Notes: generated by a model not told the origin, from the sequence alone. 64,000 nt of DNA from Roseovarius confluentis (GCF_002917925.1 NZ_PPFE01000003.1:372001-436000), one strand, 5' to 3'. Positions 34,533 to 42,969 are shown, counted from the stretch's first letter. Made by a program: numbers and translations.

Positions 34533-35813
34533 ATGAAACAGAAACTGCTGACAGCGATTGCGGCTGTGGCGATGGTGGCCAGCCCCGCGCTTGCGGAGCT
34601 GACCATCGTCGATACCAGCTATCGCACCGGGCCTTATGCTGCGAACGGCATTCCGTTCTCGGATGGCTACCAGGATTATTTCACCCTGCTGAACGAGCGT
34701 GACGGCGGCATCGGCGGCGAGATGATCAACCTGATCGAATGCGAGACCGGGTACAACACCGAGAAGGGTGTGGAGTGCTACGAGGCGACCAAGGGCGAAG
34801 GCGCGCTGGTGTATCAGCCGCTGTCCACCGGCATCACCTATCAGCTGATCCCGAAGGCGACCGCCGACGGTATCCCGCTTCACACGATGGGCTATGGCCG
34901 CACCAGCGCCAAGGCCGGGGAGGTGTTCAAGTGGGTGTTCAACTATCCCGCCAACTACTGGGACGGCGCGTCGCTGGCGATCACGCACCTGTCGGAGCAG
35001 AATGACGGCGACCTGAGCGGCAAGAAAGTGGCGCTCGTGTATCACAACTCCGCCTATGGCAAGGAGCCGATCCGGACGCTGGAGAAGCTGGCGGAGAAGC
35101 ATGGTTACGAGCTGATGCTGCTGCCGGTGGATCATCCGGGCCAGGAGCAGAAGTCGCAGTGGTTGCAGGTGCGCCAGCAGCGCCCGGACTACGTGATCAT
35201 GTGGGGCTGGGGCGTGATGAACCAGGTCGCGATCCAGGAAGCCGTGAACATCCGGTTCCCGATGGAGAACTTCATCGGTATCTGGTGGTCCGGCTCGGAG
35301 AACGACGTGAAATCCGCCGGGGCCGGGGCCGATGGATACAAGGCGCTGACCTTCCACAACCTCGGGTCCGATTACCCGATCTACGACGATATCCAGACGC
35401 ATGTCGTGGATACCGGCAACGCCGCCGGTGCGGGCGACCAGATCGGCTCGGTTCTTTATAACCGGGGCATGTATGCCGCGATGCTGGCCGCCGAGGCGAT
35501 CAAGACCGCGCAGGAGATGCATGGCACCGCCGCGATCAATGCTGCCCAGATGCGCGACGGCATGGAGAACCTGGAAATGACCGAAGAGAAGATGGCCGCG
35601 CTTGGCCTTCCGAACTTTGGCCCCGAGTTCAAGGTGTCGTGCGAGAACCATGGCGGCAACGGCTTTGGCGCCGTGTCGCAGTGGAACGCGGAGGCCGGCG
35701 AGTTCGACCTGATCACCGAGTACTACCAGTCGGACCAGGAGATCATCCAACCGCTGGTGGAAGAGGACTCGGCCGCCTTTGCCGAGGAGAACGGCATCGA
35801 GCCGGGGTGCTGA
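34533..35813 (+). CDS. ABC transporter periplasmic substrate-binding protein, LivK type
   Basis: 426 residues. A signal peptide (about 1-21, ending SPALA) precedes a type I periplasmic-binding fold (LTIVDTSYRTGPYAANGIPFSDGYQDYFTLLNERDGGIGGEMINLIECETG...). Length and the Tyr/Trp-rich ligand cleft (WGWGVMNQ, GIWWSGSEN) differ from leucine-binding proteins and fit the acyl-synthetase-linked subfamily that may bind aromatic or fatty acids. AAGGGAGGA precedes ATG 34533. The strong hairpin after the gene could stabilise its transcript. Confidence 0.88.
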   Translation: MKQKLLTAIAAVAMVASPALAELTIVDTSYRTGPYAANGIPFSDGYQDYFTLLNERDGGIGGEMINLIECETGYNTEKGVECYEATKGEGALVYQPLSTGITYQLIPKATADGIPLHTMGYGRTSAKAGEVFKWVFNYPANYWDGASLAITHLSEQNDGDLSGKKVALVYHNSAYGKEPIRTLEKLAEKHGYELMLLPVDHPGQEQKSQWLQVRQQRPDYVIMWGWGVMNQVAIQEAVNIRFPMENFIGIWWSGSENDVKSAGAGADGYKALTFHNLGSDYPIYDDIQTHVVDTGNAAGAGDQIGSVLYNRGMYAAMLAAEAIKTAQEMHGTAAINAAQMRDGMENLEMTEEKMAALGLPNFGPEFKVSCENHGGNGFGAVSQWNAEAGEFDLITEYYQSDQEIIQPLVEEDSAAFAEENGIEPGC

Positions 35814-35826
35814 TCTGACGCTATTT

Positions 35827-35857
35827 CCCCGGCCGCTGCACAGGGTGGCGGCCGGGG
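35827..35857 (+). terminator. Strong GC hairpin after the binding-protein gene
   Basis: CCCCGGCCGC (35827-35836) pairs with GCGGCCGGGG (35848-35857). No T-run follows, so it is more likely an mRNA-stabilising or partial-termination element that raises binding-protein output over the ATPase downstream. Confidence 0.55.
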
Positions 35858-35858
35858 G

Positions 35859-35887
35859 ATTTCGAGTATTTGAAGAACAGTGAAAGC
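35859..35887 (+). repeat. GAGTATTT-core dispersed intergenic repeat, copy 2
   Basis: ATTTCGAGTATTTGAAGAAC followed by AGTGAAAGC, 2 bp after the strong hairpin. It is nearly the same as copies 1 and 5. Confidence 0.7.
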
Positions 35888-35932
35888 CGGGGGCGCGCCT
35901 GTGCCCCGGGATGAGCGCGGGAGAGTTGAGCC

Positions 35933-36760
35933 ATGGCCGAGGCCGCCGTCGAGACGCAGGAAAACCTGCTTGAGGTGAACAATATCGAGGTGATCTACAA
36001 TCACGTGATCCTCGTGCTGAAGGGTGTGAGCCTGAGCGTGCCGAAGGGCGGGATCACGGCGCTTCTGGGCGGCAACGGGGCTGGCAAGACCACGACGCTG
36101 AAGGCGATTTCCAACCTATTGAAGTCCGAGCGGGGTGAAGTCACCAAGGGCAACATCCGGTACCGTGGCGAGCGGGTGCAGGACCTTGTGCCGTCGGAGC
36201 TGGTGAAGAAGGGCGTGATCCAGGTGATGGAGGGGCGGCATTGCTTCGAGCACCTGACGGTGGAGGAGAACCTGCTGACCGGGGCCTATACACGCGGGTC
36301 GAGCAAGGGGGAGATCGAGAAGGATCTGGACCTTGTGTACGAATATTTTCCGCGCCTGAAGGAGCGGCGACGGAGCCAGGCGGGATACACGTCCGGCGGC
36401 GAGCAGCAGATGTGCGCGATCGGGCGCGCGCTGATGTCGCGGCCCGAGACGATCCTGCTGGACGAGCCCAGCATGGGGCTGGCGCCGCAGCTGGTGGAGC
36501 AGATTTTCGGGATCGTGAAGTCGCTGAACGAGGAGGAGGGCTATACCTTCCTGCTGGCGGAGCAGAACACCAACGTGGCGCTGCGGTTCGCGCAGTATGG
36601 ATACATCCTGGAAAGTGGGCGCGTGGTGATGGACGGGCCAGCGAAGGAGCTTCGCGAGAACCCGGATGTGAAGGAATTCTACCTCGGGATGTCGGACGAG
36701 GGGCGCAAGTCTTTTCGCGACGTGCGCAGCTATCGCCGCCGCAAGCGGTGGCTTTCATGA
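35933..36760 (+). CDS. ABC transporter ATP-binding protein, LivF type
   Basis: 275 residues. Walker A GGNGAGKT (46-53), the LivF hallmark QVMEGRHCFEHLTVEENLL, signature YTSGGEQQMCAIGRALM, Walker B ILLDEPSMGL and AEQNTNVAL with Gln in the switch position, as in LivF. The C-terminus is extended by a basic tail (SFRDVRSYRRRKRWLS). It ends the transporter set; the next gene overlaps its stop (ATGA). Confidence 0.9.
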   Translation: MAEAAVETQENLLEVNNIEVIYNHVILVLKGVSLSVPKGGITALLGGNGAGKTTTLKAISNLLKSERGEVTKGNIRYRGERVQDLVPSELVKKGVIQVMEGRHCFEHLTVEENLLTGAYTRGSSKGEIEKDLDLVYEYFPRLKERRRSQAGYTSGGEQQMCAIGRALMSRPETILLDEPSMGLAPQLVEQIFGIVKSLNEEEGYTFLLAEQNTNVALRFAQYGYILESGRVVMDGPAKELRENPDVKEFYLGMSDEGRKSFRDVRSYRRRKRWLS

Positions 36761-37344
36761 GCGACAGTGTCTGGTTCTTCGCCTACCCGGAACCGACGCC
36801 GCCGAACGCTGGCGCCTTGCTTGACGGCACGATTGCCGACTTGGTTGGGCAGGGTATCATACGACAGGACCGGGAACCGGAGGCCATTCTTGGTGCGCCG
36901 AGAGGGCCGGTGCATCGACCGGCGCCGGCGGGCGTTGCCCTTGCGGGGCGTTTCGGATCGTTTTCTGAACTGCTGACCAACGGTGCGGAGTTCTGCCCGT
37001 CGCTGATCTTCAACTTCGGTCCGTTGAACACGGACACGCTTGAATGTCGTCGGTGCAAGGTGTCGATCTCGAACGAGGACCCCGAGGCCTTTGACGATCA
37101 GATTAACGAGATCGGAGATGCGGTGGCCGATGCCGATTTTTCGGACACGGCTGTCACGTGCATAACCTGCGGGGCCGAGACATCGGTGAATGATTGGGCG
37201 TCCGAGGGGGGCTTTATCATTGCCGGGTTCGGCGTGGGCTTGTGGAACTGGCCCTATGGCACGCCGTTGATGGAGGCGGTCAGGGACAGCCTGGAGCGGA
37301 CGGTCGGGCGGCCCGGCCTTTCCGCGGACGGCTACCGGATATGA
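36757..37344 (+). CDS. Unknown protein with two CxxC pairs, coupled to the ABC operon
   Basis: 195 residues, soluble. Two Cys pairs, CRRC (Cys97, Cys100) and CITC (Cys135, Cys138), are 35 residues apart and could bind one zinc; the segment after them (FIIAGFGVGLWNWPYGTPLMEAV) is hydrophobic and aromatic. Not recognised. ATG 36757 overlaps the LivF-type stop. It may sense or chaperone the imported compound, but nothing in the sequence shows this. It converges on the duplicated-domain gene. Confidence 0.7.
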   Translation: MSDSVWFFAYPEPTPPNAGALLDGTIADLVGQGIIRQDREPEAILGAPRGPVHRPAPAGVALAGRFGSFSELLTNGAEFCPSLIFNFGPLNTDTLECRRCKVSISNEDPEAFDDQINEIGDAVADADFSDTAVTCITCGAETSVNDWASEGGFIIAGFGVGLWNWPYGTPLMEAVRDSLERTVGRPGLSADGYRI

Positions 37345-37394
37345 GCGCGGTGGGGCGCATGCCGAATTGGGCGCAGGGCCATGATTGGTCCGGT

Positions 37395-38246
37395 TCAGGT
37401 GTCTTTCGTCAGTTCCGCCCGCATCTCTTCGATCAGGGCCAGAGCCTCGGTGCGGGTGTTGCGGATGTTGGGGCGGAAGCCCTGGGATTCGGCGCGCAGG
37501 CGGATGTCTTCCTCGGTTTCCGACCCGGCGGCGTAGCGGGCCGAGCCGAGCGAGGCGGCCTCGTTCAGCCGCTTGCCGCGATGGGCGTATTGCACCCAGG
37601 CGGCGGGCAGGATCTCGCAGCCGTTGAGATTGACGAGGAAGAACCAGCGGCGGTCGGTGGCGCGGATGCGCTCCTCGATGTGGTCGTAGAAATCGTTGAC
37701 GTCGCGGCTGTGGTGAAACGTGAAATGCGAGAAGTCCACGTCCATGATGACGGTCTCGGGATCGAACCGGATGCGGCGGACGAAATCGGCGGTGGTGTAG
37801 GTCGGGTCGTGCGTGACGCGGGCGCGCCGCGTGCTGGGCATCTCGGCGATGCGGGCGATGGCGGCGGTGCGGTCGGAGAAGAGGTTGGGATCGAACGCCT
37901 CGGTGTTGGCGGCGCGGAGGATCTGGCGCTTGGTTTCCTCGGACGCGTCGAAGCGGACCGAGCCCATGGAATGCGCCAGGTTGAGCGCGCGGCCCCGGCG
38001 GGAATAGGCCGTCCAGGCGGCGGGGTCGATACGGGTGCCATTGAGGTTCACGAGGAAGAACCACTTTTCCTCGCCGGTGGCGGCGATGCGCGCCTCGAGC
38101 CGGTCGTAGAAGGCGTTGACGGTGGCGCTGTCGGGGAAGTGGACGTCTCTGAAGTCGACCTCCATGATCTGCAGGTCGTCGTGAAATGTGATGCGCGCAT
38201 CCAGCGCGGCGCGTTCGAGAGCGGGCGCGGTATCGGTGTCGGTCAT
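37395..38246 (-). CDS. Unknown protein built of two tandem copies of one domain
   Basis: 283 residues. Residues 19-136 and 159-275 are homologous: both have an acidic beta start, D-x-N-(A/D)-FYD, the block WFFLVNLNG, (P)AAW...Y-x-RG, a G-S-x-R segment and a closing ALIEEM-like helix. The two copies are clearly diverged, so the duplication is old. No catalytic motif or signal peptide is apparent; the alternating alpha/beta pattern loosely resembles STAS-like domains. It diverges from the PaaK-like ligase, sharing a region with GTAT(A/G)CAAT repeats. Confidence 0.75.
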   Translation of the reverse strand: MTDTDTAPALERAALDARITFHDDLQIMEVDFRDVHFPDSATVNAFYDRLEARIAATGEEKWFFLVNLNGTRIDPAAWTAYSRRGRALNLAHSMGSVRFDASEETKRQILRAANTEAFDPNLFSDRTAAIARIAEMPSTRRARVTHDPTYTTADFVRRIRFDPETVIMDVDFSHFTFHHSRDVNDFYDHIEERIRATDRRWFFLVNLNGCEILPAAWVQYAHRGKRLNEAASLGSARYAAGSETEEDIRLRAESQGFRPNIRNTRTEALALIEEMRAELTKDT

Positions 38247-38282
38247 GGTAGCAATCTCTTGTATCTGTCAGGCAAAAATTTC

Positions 38283-38301
38283 GTATACAATAGTATGCAA
38301 T
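38283..38301. promoter_or_regulatory. Direct repeats GTATACAAT / GTATGCAAT, probable operator
   Basis: Two 9-bp near-identical direct repeats with starts 10 bp apart (one helical turn) in the 128-bp gap between the divergent duplicated-domain and PaaK-like genes. Similar GTATAC sites are bound by GntR-family regulators; none is encoded here. Confidence 0.4.
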
Positions 38302-38374
38302 GAGTAACACGACGGTGCATGTCCGACCATCGGGCAGGCTGTCGCGAGATCAACGGCCGATGGAGGGCCAGCAC

Positions 38375-39595
38375 ATGAGCCAGTATTTCGATGATCTTGA
38401 AGCGCGCAAGTCCGCGGACCGCGCATCGGCCATTGCTCGCGCATTGGGCGAGCAGATCGAACGGGCGCAGGGGCTTGCGGGCTATGGCGATACGCTGGCG
38501 GGGGTCGCGCCGGGGGGTATCAAGAGCGTGGCTGACCTTGCCCGCTTGCCGGTGCTGCGCAAGGCGGACCTGGGGCAGGCGCAGAAGGCTGCGCCGCCGT
38601 TTGGCGGGCTGACGGTGGGCACGGCCTCGGGTTTTGCGCATGTGTTCCAGAGCCCCGGGCCGATTTACGAGCCGGGCGGCGCGGGGAATGACTGGTGGCG
38701 GATGGGGCGGTTTCTTCATGCCTGCGGCATCGGCGCGGGGGATATCGTGCAGAACTGTTTCGGCTATCACCTGACGCCCGCCGGCATGATGTTCGAGAAC
38801 GGGGCACGGGCCGTCGGGGCGACGGTGCTGCCCGCCGGGACCGGGCAGACCGAGCTGCAGGTGCAGGCGGCGCATGACATCGGGACGACCGCCTATGCCG
38901 GGACGCCGGATTACCTGAAGGTGATCCTGGACAAGGCGGACGAGATGGGGCTGAACCTGCGCATCACCAAGGCCGCCGTGGGGGGCGGGGCGCTGTTTCC
39001 GTCGCTGCGGAAGGAATATGCGGATCGGGGCATTCAGTGCCTGCAATGCTATGCCACCGCCGATCTGGGCAACATCGCCTATGAAAGCCCGGCGCAGGAG
39101 GGGATGATCGTGGACGAGGGCGTTATCGTGGAGATCGTGACGCCCGGCACGGGCGATCCGGTGAAGCCCGGCGAAGTGGGAGAGGTCGTGGTGACCACGC
39201 TGAACCCGGACTATCCGCTGATCCGCTTTGCCACCGGCGACCTGAGCGCGGTGCTGGAGGGGGAAAGCCCCTGTGGGCGGACCAACATGCGGATCAAGGG
39301 CTGGATGGGGCGCGCCGACCAGACCACCAAGATCAAGGGCATGTTCGTGCGGCCCGAACAGGTGGCCGCGCTGGTGGCCAAGCATTCAGAGATTGCGCGC
39401 GCCCGGGTAGTGGCCAGCCGCGAAGGCGAGATGGACGTGATGACCGTGCAGATCGAGGCCGATGGCGGCGCGCCCGAGGCCTATGCGGCGACGGTGAGCG
39501 ACGTGCTGAAGCTGAAGGGCAAGATCGAGGTCGTGGCCCGGGGCAGCCTGCCCAACGATGGCAAGGTGATCGAGGATTTGCGCAGCTACGAGTGA
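38375..39595 (+). CDS. Phenylacetate-CoA ligase-like (PaaK superfamily) protein
   Basis: 406 residues. Similar to PaaK: an early L-P-V-L-R-K-x-D-L segment (ADLARLPVLRKADLGQAQ), the adenylation core CLQCYATADLGNIAYES, RFATGDLSAV and the C-terminal GRADQTTKIKGMFVRPEQVAALVAKH with the lysine of A10. The usual Ser/Gly/Thr-rich P-loop (SSGTTG) is replaced by TVGTASGFAHVFQSPG. ATG 38375 has GGAGG 8 nt upstream and is preferred over ATG 38300. Probable aryl- or alkyl-acid CoA ligase. Confidence 0.8.
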   Translation: MSQYFDDLEARKSADRASAIARALGEQIERAQGLAGYGDTLAGVAPGGIKSVADLARLPVLRKADLGQAQKAAPPFGGLTVGTASGFAHVFQSPGPIYEPGGAGNDWWRMGRFLHACGIGAGDIVQNCFGYHLTPAGMMFENGARAVGATVLPAGTGQTELQVQAAHDIGTTAYAGTPDYLKVILDKADEMGLNLRITKAAVGGGALFPSLRKEYADRGIQCLQCYATADLGNIAYESPAQEGMIVDEGVIVEIVTPGTGDPVKPGEVGEVVVTTLNPDYPLIRFATGDLSAVLEGESPCGRTNMRIKGWMGRADQTTKIKGMFVRPEQVAALVAKHSEIARARVVASREGEMDVMTVQIEADGGAPEAYAATVSDVLKLKGKIEVVARGSLPNDGKVIEDLRSYE

Positions 39596-39828
39596 CGGCG
39601 CCGCCTTTGGATAGGGCGCGGAAAGTGCGCTTGAGGTTAAGGCGGTGTTTAGGGAAACGCGCACTCGCTGCAGGTCGGCCGCGTCGTTCAAAATGCAATG
39701 CACCTTGGCGATGTAACGCGCCAGGTTGGCCTCGGAGGGCGGGTGTCCAAGGGTCGGGCTTGCACCGAACGCGGATCAGCCCGACGTGCCTTGCCGACCT
39801 TCGAGGCGACCTGTCCTGGCAGCTCCAG

Positions 39829-40296
39829 CTACGCGACGGCGCGCGCTTCCAGATCCAGGCGCATGGTTGCCATGCCGTGCCGGCGGGACAGTTCCTCGTA
39901 GCCGGCCGAGAGATAGGCGTTGAACGCCGGAGCGTTGTCGGTTTCCACTTTCAAGGTCAGAACCAATGCGCCGAGGTCCTCGGCCGCCTGCTCGACGAGC
40001 TTGGCCAATTCCGCGCCGGACCCGCCGCGCACCTCTTCGGAGAGGTAGACGTAGGTCAGGTGCCGCACTTCCGGTCCGATCCCTTCGCGCAACGCGAAGA
40101 ATCCGATGTCCCGTTCTGAAGTATCCTGAAGGTAAAAGGACACATCCGTGGACTCTCCCAGCCAATTGCGATGCCATTCCATCTCGTCGAAGGGCACTTT
40201 TGCATTGGGGTTGAGCAGGGGGATATCCGCATTCGGCAGCATATCTGCCAACGGGGCCAAATCGCGGTCGTGGTTGCGACGCAGTGTGAGTGTCAT
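39829..40296 (-). CDS. GNAT-family acetyltransferase
   Basis: 155 residues. MTLTLRRNHDRDLAPLADML is the beta1-alpha1 of the GNAT fold, with acetyl-CoA loop VRGGSGAELAKLVEQAA and the terminal NAPAFNAYLSAGYEELSRR. The substrate is unknown. ATG 40296 follows AAGGAAGGA. It stands alone, facing the PaaK-like gene across a 233-bp gap with no clear feature. Confidence 0.8.
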   Translation of the reverse strand: MTLTLRRNHDRDLAPLADMLPNADIPLLNPNAKVPFDEMEWHRNWLGESTDVSFYLQDTSERDIGFFALREGIGPEVRHLTYVYLSEEVRGGSGAELAKLVEQAAEDLGALVLTLKVETDNAPAFNAYLSAGYEELSRRHGMATMRLDLEARAVA

Positions 40297-40557
40297 GGGT
40301 CCTTCCTTCGGCTGGTCTCGGCGCGAATGCACCGGAATGTCTCTATGAAGGCGTGCGCCTGACATATAAGCCCCGCCCGCGTCAACCGGGGGAGCGGATC
40401 GCGGCACCTACCTGCAGCCTTGGCTGGTGAAGGCGAAGGGAGGGGGCAACTTCGCGAGCCGGTATTATCTTGTCCTGCTGTTCTCCAACGATCCGGACGG
40501 CGCGAAATCCGCGCCGCCGGTCTTTACATTCTGATCAAATTCCGGGCAGCTAGGCGC

Positions 40558-41415
40558 ATGAATGCGCATCTCAAGGGGCTGCTGCTGACCACGCTGGGCG
40601 TGTTGTTCGTAGTGCCCGACTCTCTTTTCGTGCGGCTGATCGAGGCAGAGCCGCTGGTCGTGGCCTTCTGGCGCGGGATCACCGCGGGGGTTTTCATCCT
40701 GGTGGGCGTGCTGGCCTTCATGCCGCGCGGGTCGACCCGTGCCGCGCTCAGCACCGGCTGGCCGGGCGTCATCTACATCGTGCTGATGGGCTCGACCGCG
40801 CCGGGATTCGTGCTGGCCGTGACGCAGACCAGCGTGGCGAACGTGGTCTTCATCTTTGCCTCGATGCCGGTTTTCGCGGCGATCTTCGGCAAGGTTTTCC
40901 TGGGTGAAGGGATCAGCAAGCGCATGGTGCTGACCATGCTGGGGGTTTTCGTGGGCCTGGCGATCATCGCCTATGGCTCGGGCGAGAACGAGATTGCCAG
41001 CTGGAAGGGCGACGTCTGGGCCGTCATCGTCTGCGCCTCTTACGCGGGGGCGCTGACGGCGGTGCGGCAGTTGAAGGATGTCTCGATGATCCCGGCCATT
41101 CCGGTAGCCTATATCGGGGCGGGGCTGGTGGTGCTGCCCTTCGTGTCGCCGTGGGTGCCGGTCGCGGCGCAATGGCATTTGTTTGCGCTGCACGGGGGCT
41201 TCATCGCGGTCGCCACGTGCTTTCTCACGTTGGGGCCGCGCTATATCAGCTCGGCGGAGGTGTCGCTGCTGATCTTGCTGGAATCGGTGCTGGCGCCGCT
41301 GCTGGTCTGGGCCGTGGTGGGCGAGGACCCGGGGCGCTGGGCCATCGTCGGCGGCGCCGTGGTGATCGGGGCGCTGCTGGTGTCGAACATGGTGGCGCTG
41401 CGGCGGCGGCGATGA
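40558..41415 (+). CDS. EamA/DMT-superfamily transporter
   Basis: 285 residues with ten hydrophobic segments in two five-helix EamA halves (MNAHLKGLLLTTLGVLFVVPDSLFVRLI... and GDVWAVIVCASYAGALTAVRQL...). Family members export metabolites or amino acids. The ribosome site is weak. Its stop overlaps the cyclo-ligase start (ATGA), so they are co-translated, but a functional link is not obvious. Confidence 0.85.
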   Translation: MNAHLKGLLLTTLGVLFVVPDSLFVRLIEAEPLVVAFWRGITAGVFILVGVLAFMPRGSTRAALSTGWPGVIYIVLMGSTAPGFVLAVTQTSVANVVFIFASMPVFAAIFGKVFLGEGISKRMVLTMLGVFVGLAIIAYGSGENEIASWKGDVWAVIVCASYAGALTAVRQLKDVSMIPAIPVAYIGAGLVVLPFVSPWVPVAAQWHLFALHGGFIAVATCFLTLGPRYISSAEVSLLILLESVLAPLLVWAVVGEDPGRWAIVGGAVVIGALLVSNMVALRRRR

Positions 41416-42074
41416 GCGGCGCGGAGGATGACCCGGGTGGTGAGGCACCCTGCTTCGCGCAGGACGTCGTGGGCGGCCATGTCGTGGATGCGCAAACGCG
41501 GGCCGACGTGGCGCAGTTTCGCAAGAGCGATCGCGCCCGGCTTTATGCCCTGCGCAAGGAGTTGTCGCAGGACGAGCTGGCCCGGCAGGCGGCGGCCGTG
41601 ATGGCGACGCTTGACCGCGTTCTGGAGGATGTGGCGGGCAAGGCGGTTGCCGGGTACTGGCCGATCCGTGGCGAGTTGGACCTGCGGTCGTGGTTCGGCC
41701 GGGCAGGCGCGGCGGGGGCGCAGGTGGCGCTGCCGGTGGTGGTGGAAAAGGGCCGCGCGGTTCAGTTTCATCTTTGGCAGCCCGGCGCGAAGATGACGCG
41801 CGGCATCTGGAACATTCCGGTTCCCGCCGAGGCGCGCCCGGTCGCGCCCGAAATCGTCATCGTGCCGCTGCTGGGGGTCGATGATGGCTGTTACCGGCTG
41901 GGCAATGGCGGCGGGTATTACGACATGACGCTGGCCGCGCTGACGCCGCGGCCAAGGGTGATCGGGGTGGGACATGATTTCTGCCCCGTCCAGACGATCT
42001 TTCCGCAGCCCTGGGACGTGCCGATGGACGAGGTGATCCTGGGCGACGGGTCGCATGTGCGCCGGGGTGAATGA
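41412..42074 (+). CDS. 5-formyltetrahydrofolate cyclo-ligase-like protein
   Basis: 220 residues. The family pattern KSDRARLYALRKELS...YWPIRGELDLRSW...IVIVPLLGVDDGCYRLGNGGGYYDMTL, with the nucleotide loop GNGGGYYD, is intact. The enzyme converts 5-formyl-THF to 5,10-methenyl-THF with ATP hydrolysis. An N-terminal extension of about 30 residues (GEAPCFAQDVVGGHVVDAQTRAD) is longer than in the E. coli enzyme. Coupled to the EamA gene. Confidence 0.87.
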   Translation: MSGAEDDPGGEAPCFAQDVVGGHVVDAQTRADVAQFRKSDRARLYALRKELSQDELARQAAAVMATLDRVLEDVAGKAVAGYWPIRGELDLRSWFGRAGAAGAQVALPVVVEKGRAVQFHLWQPGAKMTRGIWNIPVPAEARPVAPEIVIVPLLGVDDGCYRLGNGGGYYDMTLAALTPRPRVIGVGHDFCPVQTIFPQPWDVPMDEVILGDGSHVRRGE

Positions 42075-42110
42075 CCGCTGCAAGCGTGGTTCCCGTGGCC
42101 GGTGCCGGGC

Positions 42111-42138
42111 ATTCGAGTATTTTGAGCAAGAAAAAGTC
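42111..42138 (+). repeat. GAGTATTT-core dispersed intergenic repeat, copy 3 (GCAAGAAAAAG variant)
   Basis: ATTCGAGTATTTTGAGCAAG followed by AAAAAGTC, in the 130-bp gap after the cyclo-ligase gene. It ends in the GCAAGAAAAAG form shared with copies 4 and 6. Confidence 0.65.
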
Positions 42139-42204
42139 CGGGCGCGCGTCCCATGAAACGAAAAGGTTTCTTCCAGTGTTGGACTTGTAACACCATGGAA
42201 GGAC

Positions 42205-42879
42205 ATGCGTATGCCCGACGATCTGCACTTCAATGGCAACACTGGCCTTCAATCGACAATCCGGGGCCTGCATGGAACGCCCGTCGCGCCTCTGCCCTTC
42301 CTGAAAGGTGTCGTGGTGCGATCCTTTGTGCTGGAGCGACCGCAAGGCCACGTTATCCTTTACAATTCACCGGGCATCGACGCGGCGGCGACGGATATCC
42401 GCGCCCTTGGCCCGATCGAACGGTTGCTGCTGAACCACCAGCACGAAGCGATGTTCGGCGCTCCGGATCTGGAGGCCCCGGCCTATGTCCACGCAGAGGA
42501 TGAAGGCCGGACCGATATGCCACTTGCAGGCACCTTTTCCGACCGGCAGAGGCTCGGTGACGATCTTGAAATCATCCCGACCCCCGGTCACACGCCCGGC
42601 ACCACGGCATTTCTCTGGGACAGTGGCGACCTACGTCTGCTGTTCCCGGGAGATTCGATCTGGGTGCAGGGCGGTGAATGGAAGGCCGTGCTGCTGGGCG
42701 ACAGCGACCGCGCGGCCTATATCGCAAGCCTCTCGCTGCTGATGGATGTGACGTTCGACGTGCTGGTGCCTTGGGGTGTCGAGGAGGGGGAGCCCTATGG
42801 ATACGGAGTCTCCCCCAAACAGGCGCGAAGCCATCTCGACGCGATACGACGACGCCTTGAACGCGGTGAAAACGCCTGA
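42205..42879 (+). CDS. Metallo-beta-lactamase-fold protein with a degraded metal site
   Basis: 224 residues. The MBL layout is visible: an LLLNHQHEAMFG segment where HxHxDH should be, PTPGHTPGTTAF with the third His, and LLFPGDSIW with the Asp. In the first motif the Asp and last His are Ala and Met, so one of the two zinc positions is probably lost. ATG 42205 follows GGAAGGA. It stands as a single gene and may hydrolyse a thioester or lactone, or have no catalysis. ATG 42211 is the alternative start. Confidence 0.7.
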   Translation: MRMPDDLHFNGNTGLQSTIRGLHGTPVAPLPFLKGVVVRSFVLERPQGHVILYNSPGIDAAATDIRALGPIERLLLNHQHEAMFGAPDLEAPAYVHAEDEGRTDMPLAGTFSDRQRLGDDLEIIPTPGHTPGTTAFLWDSGDLRLLFPGDSIWVQGGEWKAVLLGDSDRAAYIASLSLLMDVTFDVLVPWGVEEGEPYGYGVSPKQARSHLDAIRRRLERGENA

Positions 42880-42938
42880 TTGAAACCGGGAGTGCAAGCG
42901 TATGCGTTGGGCTTGAAGCTGGCTGTGAGGTCGCGCTG

Positions 42939-42969
42939 CTTTTTCTTGCCGTAAATACTCTGAATCCGG
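42939..42969 (-). repeat. GAGTATTT-core dispersed intergenic repeat, copy 6 (reverse orientation)
   Basis: On the minus strand: GGATTCAGAGTATTTACGGC then AAGAAAAAGC. It is the only copy in reverse orientation, in the gap between the MBL gene and mipZ. Confidence 0.6.

Noticed and set aside
39596-39828. 233-bp gap between convergent genes, checked for a pseudogene or small RNA
   Set aside because: No ORF with family motifs, no terminator-like hairpin with T-run.
42111-42969. GAGTATTT elements as intrinsic terminators
   Set aside because: They lack a GC stem in front of the A/T run, so they were kept as a repeat family.
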